A DNA stretch of 9,407 bases from Pseudomonadota bacterium. GTDB taxonomy: Bacteria; Pseudomonadota; Gammaproteobacteria; Burkholderiales; Burkholderiaceae_D. The notes below the pieces were generated by a model. That model searched no databases and had not been told where the DNA came from. It worked only from the letters and a program-made list of their open reading frames with translations. Shown here in pieces: positions 1 through 6,638 of this stretch. The stretch is taken from NCBI GenBank assembly GCA_018241865.1, contig JAFECY010000184.1:1-9407 (forward strand). Direction: 5' to 3'. The stretch's first letter is position 1. Each line of letters opens with the position of its first letter. The translations under genes and the position numbers were made by a program.

Positions 1-231
1 AATGATTTTGATCGAGCAGCCAAATTAAATGCGCGCGATAGCGCAAACCAATATGCCAAAGGATTGACGCTCGAAAAAATGGGATGCCTTACTGCAGCAA
101 AGCGGGCTTATCAAACCAGCGCCCAGTTGGGCTCGCTCCTAGCAAATATCCAATTGCAAAAACTTGCGGATCCCAGCACGATTCAGAAAAAAAAGAGAAG
201 CGAGACCGTTCTAGAAAATTGCGCTGAATAG
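1..231 (+). CDS. C-terminal fragment of a TPR-like repeat protein (5' end outside the window)
   Basis: Frame 1 is open from the first base to a TAG at 229-231, giving 76 residues with no start inside the window. The spacing of small and aromatic residues (Q-Y-A-K-G, L-E-K-M-G, A-A-K-R-A-Y, A-Q-L-G) fits a tetratricopeptide or Sel1-like helical repeat at about residues 15-55. A charged tail follows (K-K-K-R-S-E). Such repeats usually mediate protein-protein contacts, but the partner cannot be read from a fragment. The gene converges on the pilin gene, so the two are not co-transcribed. The region is more A/T-rich than the genes to the right. The frame could be fortuitous, because it is short, but the repeat-like pattern argues for a real coding end. 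Confidence 0.55.
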   Translation, partial: NDFDRAAKLNARDSANQYAKGLTLEKMGCLTAAKRAYQTSAQLGSLLANIQLQKLADPSTIQKKKRSETVLENCAE

Positions 232-560
232 GCGTTATTCTCCCTTGAAGGTGAAAATGCTGATCGCAAGATACCGGCACGCCAAACAACTGTTCGTAGC
301 GAACCATGACTGAAAATTTTGCAGCCCGTACTCCCCTATCGCATGACGAACGAAAAAACTGCCGCAAAGTTTGGCTACGAAAAAGAAAAATGGAAGAGCG
401 TTGAACGCTCAAGTTGAACGCCCCTTAACCAGCCAGACGCCTCTTGCACAGACATCCTAGCATCCGACATGTTTGCAGAATAGCGCCATTCTCACGACGC
501 TTTCCTAAGCGCATAGGGAGGCAAAATATATCTGCATGCTGAATGCCAAACAATGCAGCC
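232..560. other. Gene-free stretch between the TPR-like fragment and the pilin terminator
   Basis: No convincing gene is seen. A minus-strand frame over 89-412 and a plus-strand frame of 32 codons at 306-404 both lack a ribosome binding site and recognisable motifs. A perfect 15-bp palindrome (GAGCGTT-G-AACGCTC) lies at 396-410. It is too short to call a terminator and has no T-tract. The stretch is visibly more A/T-rich than the rest of the window and may be decayed intergenic sequence. Confidence 0.5.
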
Positions 561-590
561 AAAAAAAAGCAGGCTCTTACGAGCCTGCTT
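561..590 (-). terminator. Rho-independent terminator of the pilin gene
   Basis: A perfect 10-bp stem (567-576 AAGCAGGCTC with 581-590 GAGCCTGCTT) closes a 4-nt loop. Read on the minus strand it is followed directly by an unbroken run of T (the complement of A561-568). It begins 27 bp past the pilin stop codon. On the plus strand the flanking T-run is interrupted, so the main direction is minus. Confidence 0.92.
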
Positions 591-617
591 CATCATTTTT
601 CTAATTACCGTCGATTA

Positions 618-1076
618 TTACGGGCAACCAAAAACCTTGAGCATGTTCTTGTTGCCGGCCAAAGTGCAAGTAACAGTCCAAGTCAAAGAGGTGGCGCCAA
701 CCGGCATATTAGGTGTGTAGGTTACCGTGGTGGTGTTATATGGGGCACCAACACCTTTAATCGTCGCCACGATCGCACCGCCTGCAGCAGGCATAGTCAC
801 GTCGGCAACTTCAGTCGGAGTAGGACCGGTCGAAGCCAAGCCCAGCGAATCCCAAGGGCTGGCGGTCAAAGTGCTCACGCCTGCATTTTCTTGACCAAAC
901 AAGGCCACAGCGGTTTTCACAGATTCAACGGCCACATTGACTTTGACCAGCTTGGAACGGGTGACGTAGTCTTGATACTGCGGAATAGCAACCGCAGCCA
1001 GAATACCGATAATCGCCACAACGATCATCAATTCGATCAGGGTGAAGCCGCGTTGGGCTTTTTGCATCATTTTCAT
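618..1076 (-). CDS. pilA: Type IV major pilin (prepilin), PilA/PilE-like
   Basis: The product is a 152-residue prepilin, the subunit of a type IV pilus, exported to the inner membrane and polymerised into the surface fibre. The start is set at 1076 because it gives the class III leader [10 protein letters not shown] followed by [10 protein letters not shown]. The prepilin peptidase site is after Gly10; mature Phe1 and Glu5 are present, as is the hydrophobic alpha-1N helix with IPQYQDY after it. Cys137 and Cys151 would form the C-terminal disulfide (D-region) loop. Mature length is about 142 residues, normal for group IVa pilins. An SD-like GGGAG lies at 1083-1087. The frame stays open upstream to 1226, but that extension would bury the leader peptide. 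The gene stands alone, with a sigma-54 promoter upstream and its own terminator. The symbol is assigned by family; it could equally be named pilE, or be a minor-use paralogue. Confidence 0.93.
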   Translation of the reverse strand: MKMMQKAQRGFTLIELMIVVAIIGILAAVAIPQYQDYVTRSKLVKVNVAVESVKTAVALFGQENAGVSTLTASPWDSLGLASTGPTPTEVADVTMPAAGGAIVATIKGVGAPYNTTTVTYTPNMPVGATSLTWTVTCTLAGNKNMLKVFGCP

Positions 1077-1132
1077 AAGAATCTCCCGGGGGAAAAGTTG
1101 AATAGAAACTGCACTCACAGCGGGGGGAGTTG

Positions 1133-1148
1133 TGCAATGATCGTGCCA
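1133..1148 (-). promoter_or_regulatory. Sigma-54 (RpoN) promoter of the pilin gene
   Basis: The minus strand reads TGGCACGATCATTGCA, which matches the RpoN -24/-12 consensus TGGCACG-N4-TTGCW at every fixed position, with the invariant GG (1147-1146) and GC (1135-1134) correctly spaced. Transcription would start near 1123, leaving a leader of about 47 nt. RpoN control through the PilS/PilR two-component system is known for pilA in Pseudomonas and several other proteobacteria. Control by PilR here is inference, because those genes are not in the window. Confidence 0.93.
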
Positions 1149-1228
1149 AGGGGAAATTCTGCCGACTCGGCGTAAAACGCCCGATTTTCTCGACATGGGC
1201 GATTTTGGCGCGTTGCACAATAACAAAT

Positions 1229-1268
1229 ATTGTCAGCCTTGAAGACAATTTCCTCCGTTACTGACAAT
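1229..1268. promoter_or_regulatory. Inverted repeat upstream of the pilin promoter (activator site or weak terminator of the FHA gene)
   Basis: ATTGTCAG at 1229-1236 and CTGACAAT at 1261-1268 form a perfect 8-bp inverted repeat with a 24-nt interior. On the minus strand further TGTC motifs occur in the complement of 1244-1247 and 1192-1195. The centre is about 125 bp upstream of the predicted pilin start site, where sigma-54 activators such as PilR bind, and PilR sites contain TGTC. The repeat also touches the FHA stop codon (1268-1270), so a terminator role is possible, although the minus-strand T-rich tail is interrupted. Confidence 0.35.
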
Positions 1269-1891
1269 TATTGACTGACCGGCTGACTATAAAACTGTAG
1301 CCGCGTACCCGACATATCGATCGTATCCAGATGCTGCAGACGGTGCATGCCCGCGCCGGCCGGCCGGTCGTTGACCAAGGGATGCGTTGCGCCTTCGACA
1401 TGCATGAGCGATACGCCATCGGGCAGACGCAGGATGGCGGCGACTTGCTTGCCCAAACGCCCTACCGTGGTCAAGGGCTTGACCAGATCGAAAGATAAAC
1501 CGGCATGCGCGCCGTTCAGGATGCGCAGCCGCGGTGTGTCCAGCCGCAGCGTGTCATTTTCCGGCGGGGCGGCATCGGCGCATGGCAGGCCGCCTGCCAT
1601 GTCGAAGACGATCCGGCATTCGGCTAGTTCGATCACGTCGCCGCTTTGCAGAAAATGCCGCATGACTGGCTGGCCGTTGACCAAGGTGCCATTGGTGCTG
1701 CCGAGGTCTTCCAGATAGGCGTCGCCACCGTCGCCACTGTCGATGACGATGATGGCGTGTTCGGCGCTGACGCCGGGGTGGTCGATCACCAAATCGTTGT
1801 GGGCAGCGCGACCGATGGCGAGGCGCGTCGTCAGCGCCGTTAGCGGCATCTGCCGGCTGGCTCCTGCCATCGTGATGATGAGCTTGGCCAT
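1268..1891 (-). CDS. FHA-domain protein with a second, degenerate FHA domain
   Basis: The 207-residue protein is predicted to bind phosphothreonine peptides. The first FHA domain spans about residues 1-97 and has the full signature: Gly27-Arg28, Ser42-x-x-His45, GSTNGT at 64-69 and V-N-G at 71-73. A proline- and acid-rich linker (about 98-118) leads to a second module, about 120-202. That module keeps the beta-sandwich-like pattern (T-V-G-R at 142-145, H-V-E-G at 164-167, P-L-V-N-D-R at 171-176) but lacks the Ser-x-x-His and STNG residues, so it probably does not bind phosphopeptide in the usual way. No signal peptide or membrane segment is seen, so it is probably cytoplasmic. Its start lies 10 bp after the phosphatase stop, so the two are probably one operon, with the phosphatase perhaps acting on the phosphoproteins this protein recognises. 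The Shine-Dalgarno sequence is poor, suggesting translational coupling. Confidence 0.87.
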   Translation of the reverse strand: MAKLIITMAGASRQMPLTALTTRLAIGRAAHNDLVIDHPGVSAEHAIIVIDSGDGGDAYLEDLGSTNGTLVNGQPVMRHFLQSGDVIELAECRIVFDMAGGLPCADAAPPENDTLRLDTPRLRILNGAHAGLSFDLVKPLTTVGRLGKQVAAILRLPDGVSLMHVEGATHPLVNDRPAGAGMHRLQHLDTIDMSGTRLQFYSQPVSQ

Positions 1892-1901
1892 AACGCTGCG
1901 C

Positions 1902-2723
1902 TTATTTGCGGAACAGGTTGAGAATGCGGTCGAGCGGCGTCGTCTTGGGCACGTCGATCGCGGCCACTTTGGCGAGGATGGCGGAGATGTTGTCTTTGCC
2001 GCCGTGCTGGTTGGCGCCGGCGATGAGGGCGGTGCAGGCGGTATCGAGATCGCCGCCTTGCGCGGTCAAGATGAGCGTCATCTCGGCGACCGAGAGCATG
2101 TCGGACAGGCCGTCGGAGCAGAGCAGGTAAATGTCGCCCGGTTTGCTTGGGTGTTCGTGGACTTCGATCTCGATCTCGCGATCGACGCCGACGGCGCGGG
2201 TAATGAGATTTTTATTGGGCGAATTCTGCGCAGCCTCGGGCGAGATCAGTCCTGCATCAATTTGCTCTTGCAATAAGGAGTGGTCGCGCGTGATCTGTTC
2301 CAGCGCGCCTTCCCGGAAGCGGTAGGCGCGCGAATCGCCGACGTGGGCGAAGATGATTTTGTCACCGTGGAATACGCCGACTACCACCGTGGTGCCCATG
2401 CCGGCGAACTGCGGCTCGATCATGGCTGCTTCTAAGATAGAGGCGTTGGCGCGCGCCACCGCCTCTTGCACGACTTGCTGCAATTGCTTGCCGAGCTTGT
2501 GGCCGCCTTCCTTGAATTGCAGCGGCAATTGCTCTTCAAAGGTTTCTTGGATAACGGTGGTGGCGATGCTGCTGGCGACTTCGCCGGCGCTGTAGCCGCC
2601 CATGCCGTCAGCCAGAATGACGAAGCCAAGCCGGGGGCTGACCGCAATGAAATCTTCATTGTGCGGCCGCACCAGACCTGTATCTGTCTTCGAGGCGAAT
2701 TCGAGCTGGACGTGATGACCCAT
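1902..2723 (-). CDS. PP2C-family Ser/Thr protein phosphatase (Stp1/PrpC-like)
   Basis: The 273-residue protein is a soluble metal-dependent phosphatase removing phosphate from Ser/Thr. Catalytic motifs are all present in order: R-P-H-N-E-D at 19-24, D-G-M-G-G at 39-43, G-M-G-T-T at 108-112, H-V-G-D-S-R at 127-132, a T-R-D-H-S segment at 145-149, C-S-D-G-L at 202-206 and G-K-D-N at 242-245. Asp24, Asp39, Asp204 and Asp244 are the expected metal ligands. The length fits a bare catalytic domain of the bacterial type with no receiver or transmembrane segment. It is the first gene of a pair with the FHA protein 10 bp downstream. A cognate Hanks-type kinase is usual for such pairs, but none is in the window. 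The ATG at 2723 is preceded only by a weak SD. Confidence 0.94.
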   Translation of the reverse strand: MGHHVQLEFASKTDTGLVRPHNEDFIAVSPRLGFVILADGMGGYSAGEVASSIATTVIQETFEEQLPLQFKEGGHKLGKQLQQVVQEAVARANASILEAAMIEPQFAGMGTTVVVGVFHGDKIIFAHVGDSRAYRFREGALEQITRDHSLLQEQIDAGLISPEAAQNSPNKNLITRAVGVDREIEIEVHEHPSKPGDIYLLCSDGLSDMLSVAEMTLILTAQGGDLDTACTALIAGANQHGGKDNISAILAKVAAIDVPKTTPLDRILNLFRK

Positions 2724-2795
2724 GCGATCAGTCGGTCCCGGGTGTGGCAGTGAAGTGGTGGATCACAAAGCGTCCTTCATGATTGCGTGCCGGAA

Positions 2796-2804
2796 ATGAT
2801 ACCA
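2796..2804 (-). promoter_or_regulatory. Candidate extended -10 promoter for the PP2C-FHA pair
   Basis: The minus strand reads TG-G-TATCAT, an extended -10 element with five of six matches to TATAAT. No good -35 hexamer is seen at 16-18 bp. Transcription would start near 2789, about 66 nt before the PP2C start. The gap from terC (2724-2858) otherwise shows only a short A/T-rich GCCT..AGGC hairpin at 2823-2837 with no T-tract, so partial read-through from terC is possible. Confidence 0.33.
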
Positions 2805-2858
2805 AAATTCATGCTGCTCGCCGCCTCTTATATAGGCTTATGCACCAAAATAATCACG

Positions 2859-3572
2859 TCAATGACTCTTGCGCGACATGATGCGACCGATACCCAGCAC
2901 CAACACAGCACCAAACAAACCGGGCAAGTTGAGCTGTAACGCCAACAGCGGGATGTGCATGTCGTGCCGCGGCCAATGCGCCGTCAGCCACGGATGCACG
3001 GCGGCATCGGTGAAGATCATGGCGCCGCCGAGGTAGCCGAGCAAGGCTGCGCCGAGGGCGATAATCAAAGGGAACTGGCTCATCAACTTCAACACCAGCG
3101 TGCTGCCCCAGACGATGATGGGAATGCTGACGAGGATGCCGAATACCACCAGCGCGAATTGATTGCCACCGGCATGTTCGGCAGCGCTGGCGACGGCGAC
3201 GACATTGTCGATGCTCATCACCATATCGGCTAGCACGATGGTGCGGATAGCGGCGAACAGCCTGTCATTGGCGGGAATGTCGTCATGCCCTTGATCGTCA
3301 TCGGCAAACAATTTGACACCGATCCAGAGCAGCAGCACGCCGCCGACCAGCTTGATCCACGGCATCTGCAGCACGCTCATGGCGAAGCTGATGAGGGCGA
3401 TACGAATGACGATCGCGCCCGCCGTTCCCCACAAGACGCCTTTGAGCCGCAAATGCTCCGGCAGGTTGCGACAGGCCAAGGCGATGACGATGGCGTTGTC
3501 ACCGCCCAGCAGCAAATCGATCAGAATGATCTGACCGACGGCGAACCAGTTCAATTGCAGCAGAAAATCCAT
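2859..3572 (-). CDS. TerC/YjbE-family integral membrane protein, probable metal-ion exporter
   Basis: The 237-residue protein is almost entirely hydrophobic, with about seven membrane segments (roughly residues 10-32, 45-66, 69-90, 108-131, 138-160, 165-188, 212-231). Family signatures are the paired acidic motifs G-G-D-N-A at 23-27 and S-I-D-N-V-V-A at 120-126, whose Asp residues are thought to take part in ion transport. Relatives (YkoY/Alx-type) export manganese, and TerC itself is linked to tellurite resistance; the substrate here is inferred only from family. The start at 3572 is preferred, because the frame upstream to 3653 adds a 27-residue non-membrane leader that runs through the sucD terminator. 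The SD is weak. The gene follows the sucD terminator by about 50 bp and ends 135 bp before the PP2C start. Confidence 0.88.
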   Translation of the reverse strand: MDFLLQLNWFAVGQIILIDLLLGGDNAIVIALACRNLPEHLRLKGVLWGTAGAIVIRIALISFAMSVLQMPWIKLVGGVLLLWIGVKLFADDDQGHDDIPANDRLFAAIRTIVLADMVMSIDNVVAVASAAEHAGGNQFALVVFGILVSIPIIVWGSTLVLKLMSQFPLIIALGAALLGYLGGAMIFTDAAVHPWLTAHWPRHDMHIPLLALQLNLPGLFGAVLVLGIGRIMSRKSH

Positions 3573-3624
3573 GCCTGTTTTGTCGGTGTTTTGTCGCTGT
3601 TTTTTTCTGAGAACCCAAATGCAA

Positions 3625-3644
3625 AGGGGAGCCGAAGCTCCCCT
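3625..3644 (-). terminator. Rho-independent terminator after sucD (UUCG loop)
   Basis: A perfect 8-bp stem (AGGGGAGC / GCTCCCCT) closes, on the minus strand, a TTCG tetraloop flanked by C and G, the exceptionally stable cUUCGg type. It begins about 20 nt after the sucD stop. The 3' tail is TTTGCATTT rather than an unbroken T-run, so termination may be incomplete and could allow some read-through into terC. Confidence 0.82.
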
Positions 3645-3663
3645 CTCAAACAACCTGAACCGA

Positions 3664-4545
3664 TTACAGCATGGCTTTCAGCAAGCGCGCCATCTCGGAC
3701 GGGTTTTTGGTGGTTTTGATGCCGCACTCTTCCATGATGTCCAGCTTGGCTTGCGCGGTATCGGCACCACCGGAAATCAAGGCACCGGCATGACCCATGC
3801 GCTTGCCCGGCGGCGCGGTGACGCCGGCGATGAAGCCGACCACCGGCTTTTTCATGTTGTCCTTGATCCAGCGCGCGGCATTGGCTTCGTCCGGGCCGCC
3901 GATTTCGCCGATCATGATGACGGCATCGGTATCGGGATCGTCGTTGAACATTTTCATGATGTCGATGTGCTTCAAGCCATTGATCGGGTCGCCGCCGATG
4001 CCGACTGCCGACGACTGACCGAGACCCAGCGCGGTCAGTTGGCCGACCGCTTCATAAGTCAGGGTGCCGGAACGCGACACCACGCCGATGCGGCCTTTCT
4101 TGTGGATGTGGCCGGGCATGATGCCGATTTTGATTTCTTCCGGCGTAATCAGGCCGGGGCAATTCGGGCCCAACAGCAAAGTTTTGCTGCCGGCTTTTTT
4201 CATCTTGTCTTTGACCACCAGCATGTCGCGCACGGGGATGCCTTCGGTGATGCAGATGGCCAGATCCAGCTCGGCTTCGACGGCTTCCCAGATGGCGTCA
4301 GCGGCGCCGGCCGGCGGCACGTAGATGACGGACACGGTGGCGCCGGTCTGGGCCTTGGCTTCCTTGACGCTGCCGTAAATGGGGATGCCTTCGAAATTCT
4401 CGCCCGCCTTTTTCGGATTGACGCCGGCGACGAAGCAATTCTTGCCGTTGGCGTAATCGCGCGAGCCGCGGGTATGAAACTGACCGGTCTTGCCGGTGAT
4501 ACCCTGGGTGATGACTTTGGTGTCTTTGTTGATCAGGATAGACAT
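3664..4545 (-). CDS. sucD: Succinyl-CoA synthetase (ADP-forming), alpha subunit
   Basis: The 293-residue protein is the alpha subunit of the cytoplasmic TCA-cycle enzyme that converts succinyl-CoA, phosphate and ADP to succinate, CoA and ATP. An N-terminal CoA-binding Rossmann domain begins with G-I-T-G-K-T-G at 15-21. G-P-N-C-P-G lies at 126-131, and S-R-S-G-T-L-T-Y at 157-164 starts the ligase domain. The phosphorylated catalytic histidine is His252 within G-K-R-M-G-H-A-G-A at 247-255. Length matches the family (about 290 residues). The start is preceded by GAGGAA seven bases upstream and lies 14 bp after the sucC stop, so the subunits are made from one transcript. Nothing is missing or unusual. 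Confidence 0.98.
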   Translation of the reverse strand: MSILINKDTKVITQGITGKTGQFHTRGSRDYANGKNCFVAGVNPKKAGENFEGIPIYGSVKEAKAQTGATVSVIYVPPAGAADAIWEAVEAELDLAICITEGIPVRDMLVVKDKMKKAGSKTLLLGPNCPGLITPEEIKIGIMPGHIHKKGRIGVVSRSGTLTYEAVGQLTALGLGQSSAVGIGGDPINGLKHIDIMKMFNDDPDTDAVIMIGEIGGPDEANAARWIKDNMKKPVVGFIAGVTAPPGKRMGHAGALISGGADTAQAKLDIMEECGIKTTKNPSEMARLLKAML

Positions 4546-4559
4546 GCTCTGTTCCTCGA

Positions 4560-5726
4560 TTATTTGCCGTTGGCTGCAGCAACAACCTTCTGCGCAGCTT
4601 CTTCCATGGTGTCAGCCGAGATGATCGGCAGGCCGGAGTCAGCCAACATCTTGCGGCCGATATCTTCATTGGTGCCCTTCATGCGCACCACCAGCGGCAC
4701 GCCGAGCTGCACCGCCTTGGATGCGGTGATGACGCCTTCGGCAATCACGTCGCAACGCATGATGCCGCCGAAGATGTTGACCAGAATAGCTTTCAGGCCG
4801 GGGTTCTTCAGCATGATCTTGAAGGCTTCGGTGACTTTCTCTGCCGTGGCGCCGCCACCGACGTCGAGGAAGTTGGCCGGCTCGCCGCCGAACAGCTTGA
4901 TGGTATCCATCGTTGCCATCGCCAAACCGGCGCCATTGACCAAGCAACCGATGTTGCCGTCGAGGGAGATGTAGGCGAGATCGAATTTGGATGCTTCGAC
5001 TTCGGCCGGATCTTCTTCATCCAAATCGCGGTAGGCGACGATTTCCGGGTGACGATACAGCGCGTTGGAATCGAAATTGAATTTGGCATCGAGCGCGATG
5101 ACCTTGCCGGAACCAGTCAGAATCAGCGGATTGATTTCGGCCAGCGAAGCATCGGTTTCCCAGTACGCTTTGTACAGTCCTTGCAGATTGGCGCGTGCAT
5201 CAGGAATGGAAGCAGCCGGCACGCCGATTTTGGCGGCGATGTCGTCGGCTTGCGCATCGGTCAGCCCGGCGGCTGGATCGATGGCGACGCTGTGGATCAG
5301 TTCGGGATGCGAGTGGGCGACTTCCTCGATATCCATGCCGCCTTCGCTCGATGCCATCAGCACCACGCGCTGACTGACGCGATCGGTCACCATCGAGACA
5401 TACAATTCTTTTTTGATGTCGGCGCCTTCTTCGATCAGCAGACGACGCACTTTCTGGCCTTCCGGGCCGGTTTGATGCGTCACCAATTGCATGCCCATGA
5501 TGGCGTTGGCGTATTCGCGCACTTGATCCAGCGATTTCGCAACCTTGACGCCGCCGCCTTTGCCGCGACCGCCAGCATGGATTTGCGCCTTGACGACCCA
5601 GACCGGGCCACCCAAGGTTTCCGCGGCTTTAACAGCCTCATCGACGGACATGCACGGAATACCGCGCGGAACGGTCACGCCGAACTTGCGGAGGATTTCT
5701 TTGCCCTGATACTCATGGATCTTCAT
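4560..5726 (-). CDS. sucC: Succinyl-CoA synthetase (ADP-forming), beta subunit
   Basis: The 388-residue protein equals the usual SucC length. It carries the ATP-grasp nucleotide-binding domain ([12 protein letters not shown] at 45-56) and the metal/nucleotide site (A-E-I-N-P-L at 196-201 with Asp213). Its C-terminal ligase domain has N-G-A-G-L-A-M at 264-270, D-V-G-G-G-A at 288-293 and V-N-I-F-G-G-I at 316-322. It pairs with SucD to form the synthetase. AAGGGA at 5734-5739 is a well-placed SD. As in other betaproteobacteria, sucCD sits apart from the 2-oxoglutarate dehydrogenase genes, here downstream of recX. A short upstream frame overlaps its start (see 5723-5755). Confidence 0.98.
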   Translation of the reverse strand: MKIHEYQGKEILRKFGVTVPRGIPCMSVDEAVKAAETLGGPVWVVKAQIHAGGRGKGGGVKVAKSLDQVREYANAIMGMQLVTHQTGPEGQKVRRLLIEEGADIKKELYVSMVTDRVSQRVVLMASSEGGMDIEEVAHSHPELIHSVAIDPAAGLTDAQADDIAAKIGVPAASIPDARANLQGLYKAYWETDASLAEINPLILTGSGKVIALDAKFNFDSNALYRHPEIVAYRDLDEEDPAEVEASKFDLAYISLDGNIGCLVNGAGLAMATMDTIKLFGGEPANFLDVGGGATAEKVTEAFKIMLKNPGLKAILVNIFGGIMRCDVIAEGVITASKAVQLGVPLVVRMKGTNEDIGRKMLADSGLPIISADTMEEAAQKVVAAANGK

Positions 5727-5755
5727 GCGAACTTCCCTTCAGACGCTATGGACAT
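5723..5755 (-). other. Short upstream ORF overlapping the sucC start (ATGA)
   Basis: ATG at 5755 opens a 10-codon frame ([10 protein letters not shown]) whose TGA at 5725-5723 overlaps the sucC ATG (5726-5724) as ATGA, a layout typical of translational coupling. The sucC SD lies inside it. No SD precedes the short ORF; instead it is preceded by C-A-C-C-A-T repeats. It may be fortuitous. Confidence 0.25.
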
Positions 5756-6069
5756 GGTGAATGGTGATGGTGACGGCTTACATAAAACAGGCAGAAAACG
5801 CGAGAGTACGAACGCTTCACCACATAGTTGCCGACGTGGTCAACACAACGCCGCATGCGCGAACCTAGCTGCGCGAATCTAACTACGTTTCGCAGCGGCG
5901 ATCCGACATTGCGGCGCTGTAAAATCGGCAAAAGTTTAGCACAGCTCCCTATGGAATCTGCATTTTGAAAATGATCCAGTAGTTTTACCGGAAATTGTTG
6001 CGGTGCGACAGAAATCCATTGGCCGCGCGCGCTATCCGCTGCCGCGGACTGCTATGCACTGTCGCCCTT
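5727..6069. other. 343-bp gene-free region between recX and sucC (sucCD leader and promoter region)
   Basis: No convincing gene is seen; frames over 5746-5931 and 5985-6188 on the minus strand lack motifs and SD sequences. Small signals present are an extended -10 candidate (5933-5941), a CATTTT-G-AAAATG palindrome at 5961-5973, and two direct copies of TGCGCGAA at 5856-5863 and 5870-5877. ATGGTG-type repeats at 5754-5776 read as CACCAT on the sucC transcript. No recX terminator with a T-tract is visible, so recX transcripts may run on. Confidence 0.55.
5933..5941 (-). promoter_or_regulatory. Candidate extended -10 promoter for sucCD
   Basis: The minus strand reads TG-C-TAAACT, an extended -10 element with four of six hexamer matches; the -35 region is poor (TGCAGA at 18 bp). 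The start site would be near 5926, giving a leader of about 200 nt before sucC. Other promoters in this region cannot be excluded. Confidence 0.28.
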
Positions 6070-6540
6070 TCAATCATCAGATGGCGCATCATCCCCGCGT
6101 TCGGCTCGGCGCATGACGGCTTGAATCGCTTGGGATGAAAAACCGCGTTGCTGCAAAAAGCGCATGTGCTTGGCGCGCTCGGCGGCATCTTTGGGTGGAT
6201 GAGAGAATTTTTTGCTGTGCACGTCCGTGGCGCGCGTCACCTCATCTTCCGCCAGTTTACTTTTGACCAAGCGCAAGGTTTCTGCTGCCACGCCATGCGT
6301 CTGCAGTTCGGACAGGATGCGTTGATTGCCGAAACGCGTGGCGCGACGCCGCACCAGCGATTCAGTGAATCGTTCTTGCGACAACAATCCGGCAACTTCC
6401 AGCGCATCGAGCAAGGCGTCGATATCATCGGTTTCTTGGGCGTACCGCGCCAGCTTGCGCGCCAGTTCCAAGCGGCTGTGTTCGCGCATGGACAGATAGC
6501 GCAAGGCGCGTCCTTTCAGACTGAGCGGTGGTCGCCGCAT
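6070..6540 (-). CDS. recX: Regulatory protein RecX, modulator of RecA
   Basis: The 156-residue protein is a small cytoplasmic, all-helical protein that binds the RecA filament and limits or tunes its recombinase and coprotease activity. Family signatures are present: [11 protein letters not shown] at 12-22, L-L-S-Q-E-R-F at 52-58 with R-R-R-A-T-R-F-G at 64-71, and a third helical repeat (F-L-Q-Q-R-G-F at 128-134). Length is normal. GGGGTGA lies near the start as a weak SD. The gene lies 98 bp downstream of recA, beyond a terminator, so expression probably depends on recA read-through, as known in Escherichia coli. The acidic C-terminal tail (D-D-A-P-S-D-D) is unremarkable. Confidence 0.95.
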   Translation of the reverse strand: MRRPPLSLKGRALRYLSMREHSRLELARKLARYAQETDDIDALLDALEVAGLLSQERFTESLVRRRATRFGNQRILSELQTHGVAAETLRLVKSKLAEDEVTRATDVHSKKFSHPPKDAAERAKHMRFLQQRGFSSQAIQAVMRRAERGDDAPSDD

Positions 6541-6570
6541 AGATTCACCCCGTCGAAAACATGCGCAAAC

Positions 6571-6600
6571 AAAAAAGCCATGATCGACCGATCATGGCTT
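6571..6600 (-). terminator. Terminator/attenuator between recA and recX
   Basis: An 11-bp perfect stem (AAGCCATGATC, 6575-6585, with GATCATGGCTT, 6590-6600) has a 4-nt loop and, on the minus strand, is followed by TTTTTTG-TTTG. It lies 38 bp after the recA stop. Incomplete termination at this position is known to set the low RecX:RecA ratio in Escherichia coli; the same role here is inference. Confidence 0.9.
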
Positions 6601-6638
6601 CCCGCGCAATACCACGATGCGGTTTCATCGATGCAGCC

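Noticed and set aside
89..412. Minus-strand frame of 107 codons
   Set aside because: No SD, no motifs, irregular composition, and it overlaps the better-supported plus-strand TPR-like frame.
1077..1226. N-terminal extension of the pilin to 1226
   Set aside because: It would run through the sigma-54 promoter and place 50 residues before the prepilin leader.
2823..2837. GCCT..AGGC hairpin as a terC terminator
   Set aside because: Only a 4-bp stem with no following T-tract on the minus strand.
3573..3660. Possible yybP-ykoY (manganese) riboswitch upstream of terC, prompted by a GGGGAG motif
   Set aside because: GGGGAG is part of the sucD terminator stem, and only about 50 nt remain before terC, too little for the aptamer fold.
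3571..4974. Long plus-strand frame antisense to sucD and sucC
   Set aside because: Antisense to two certain genes; its His/Asp/Gly-rich translation is the usual mirror of third-position G/C bias.
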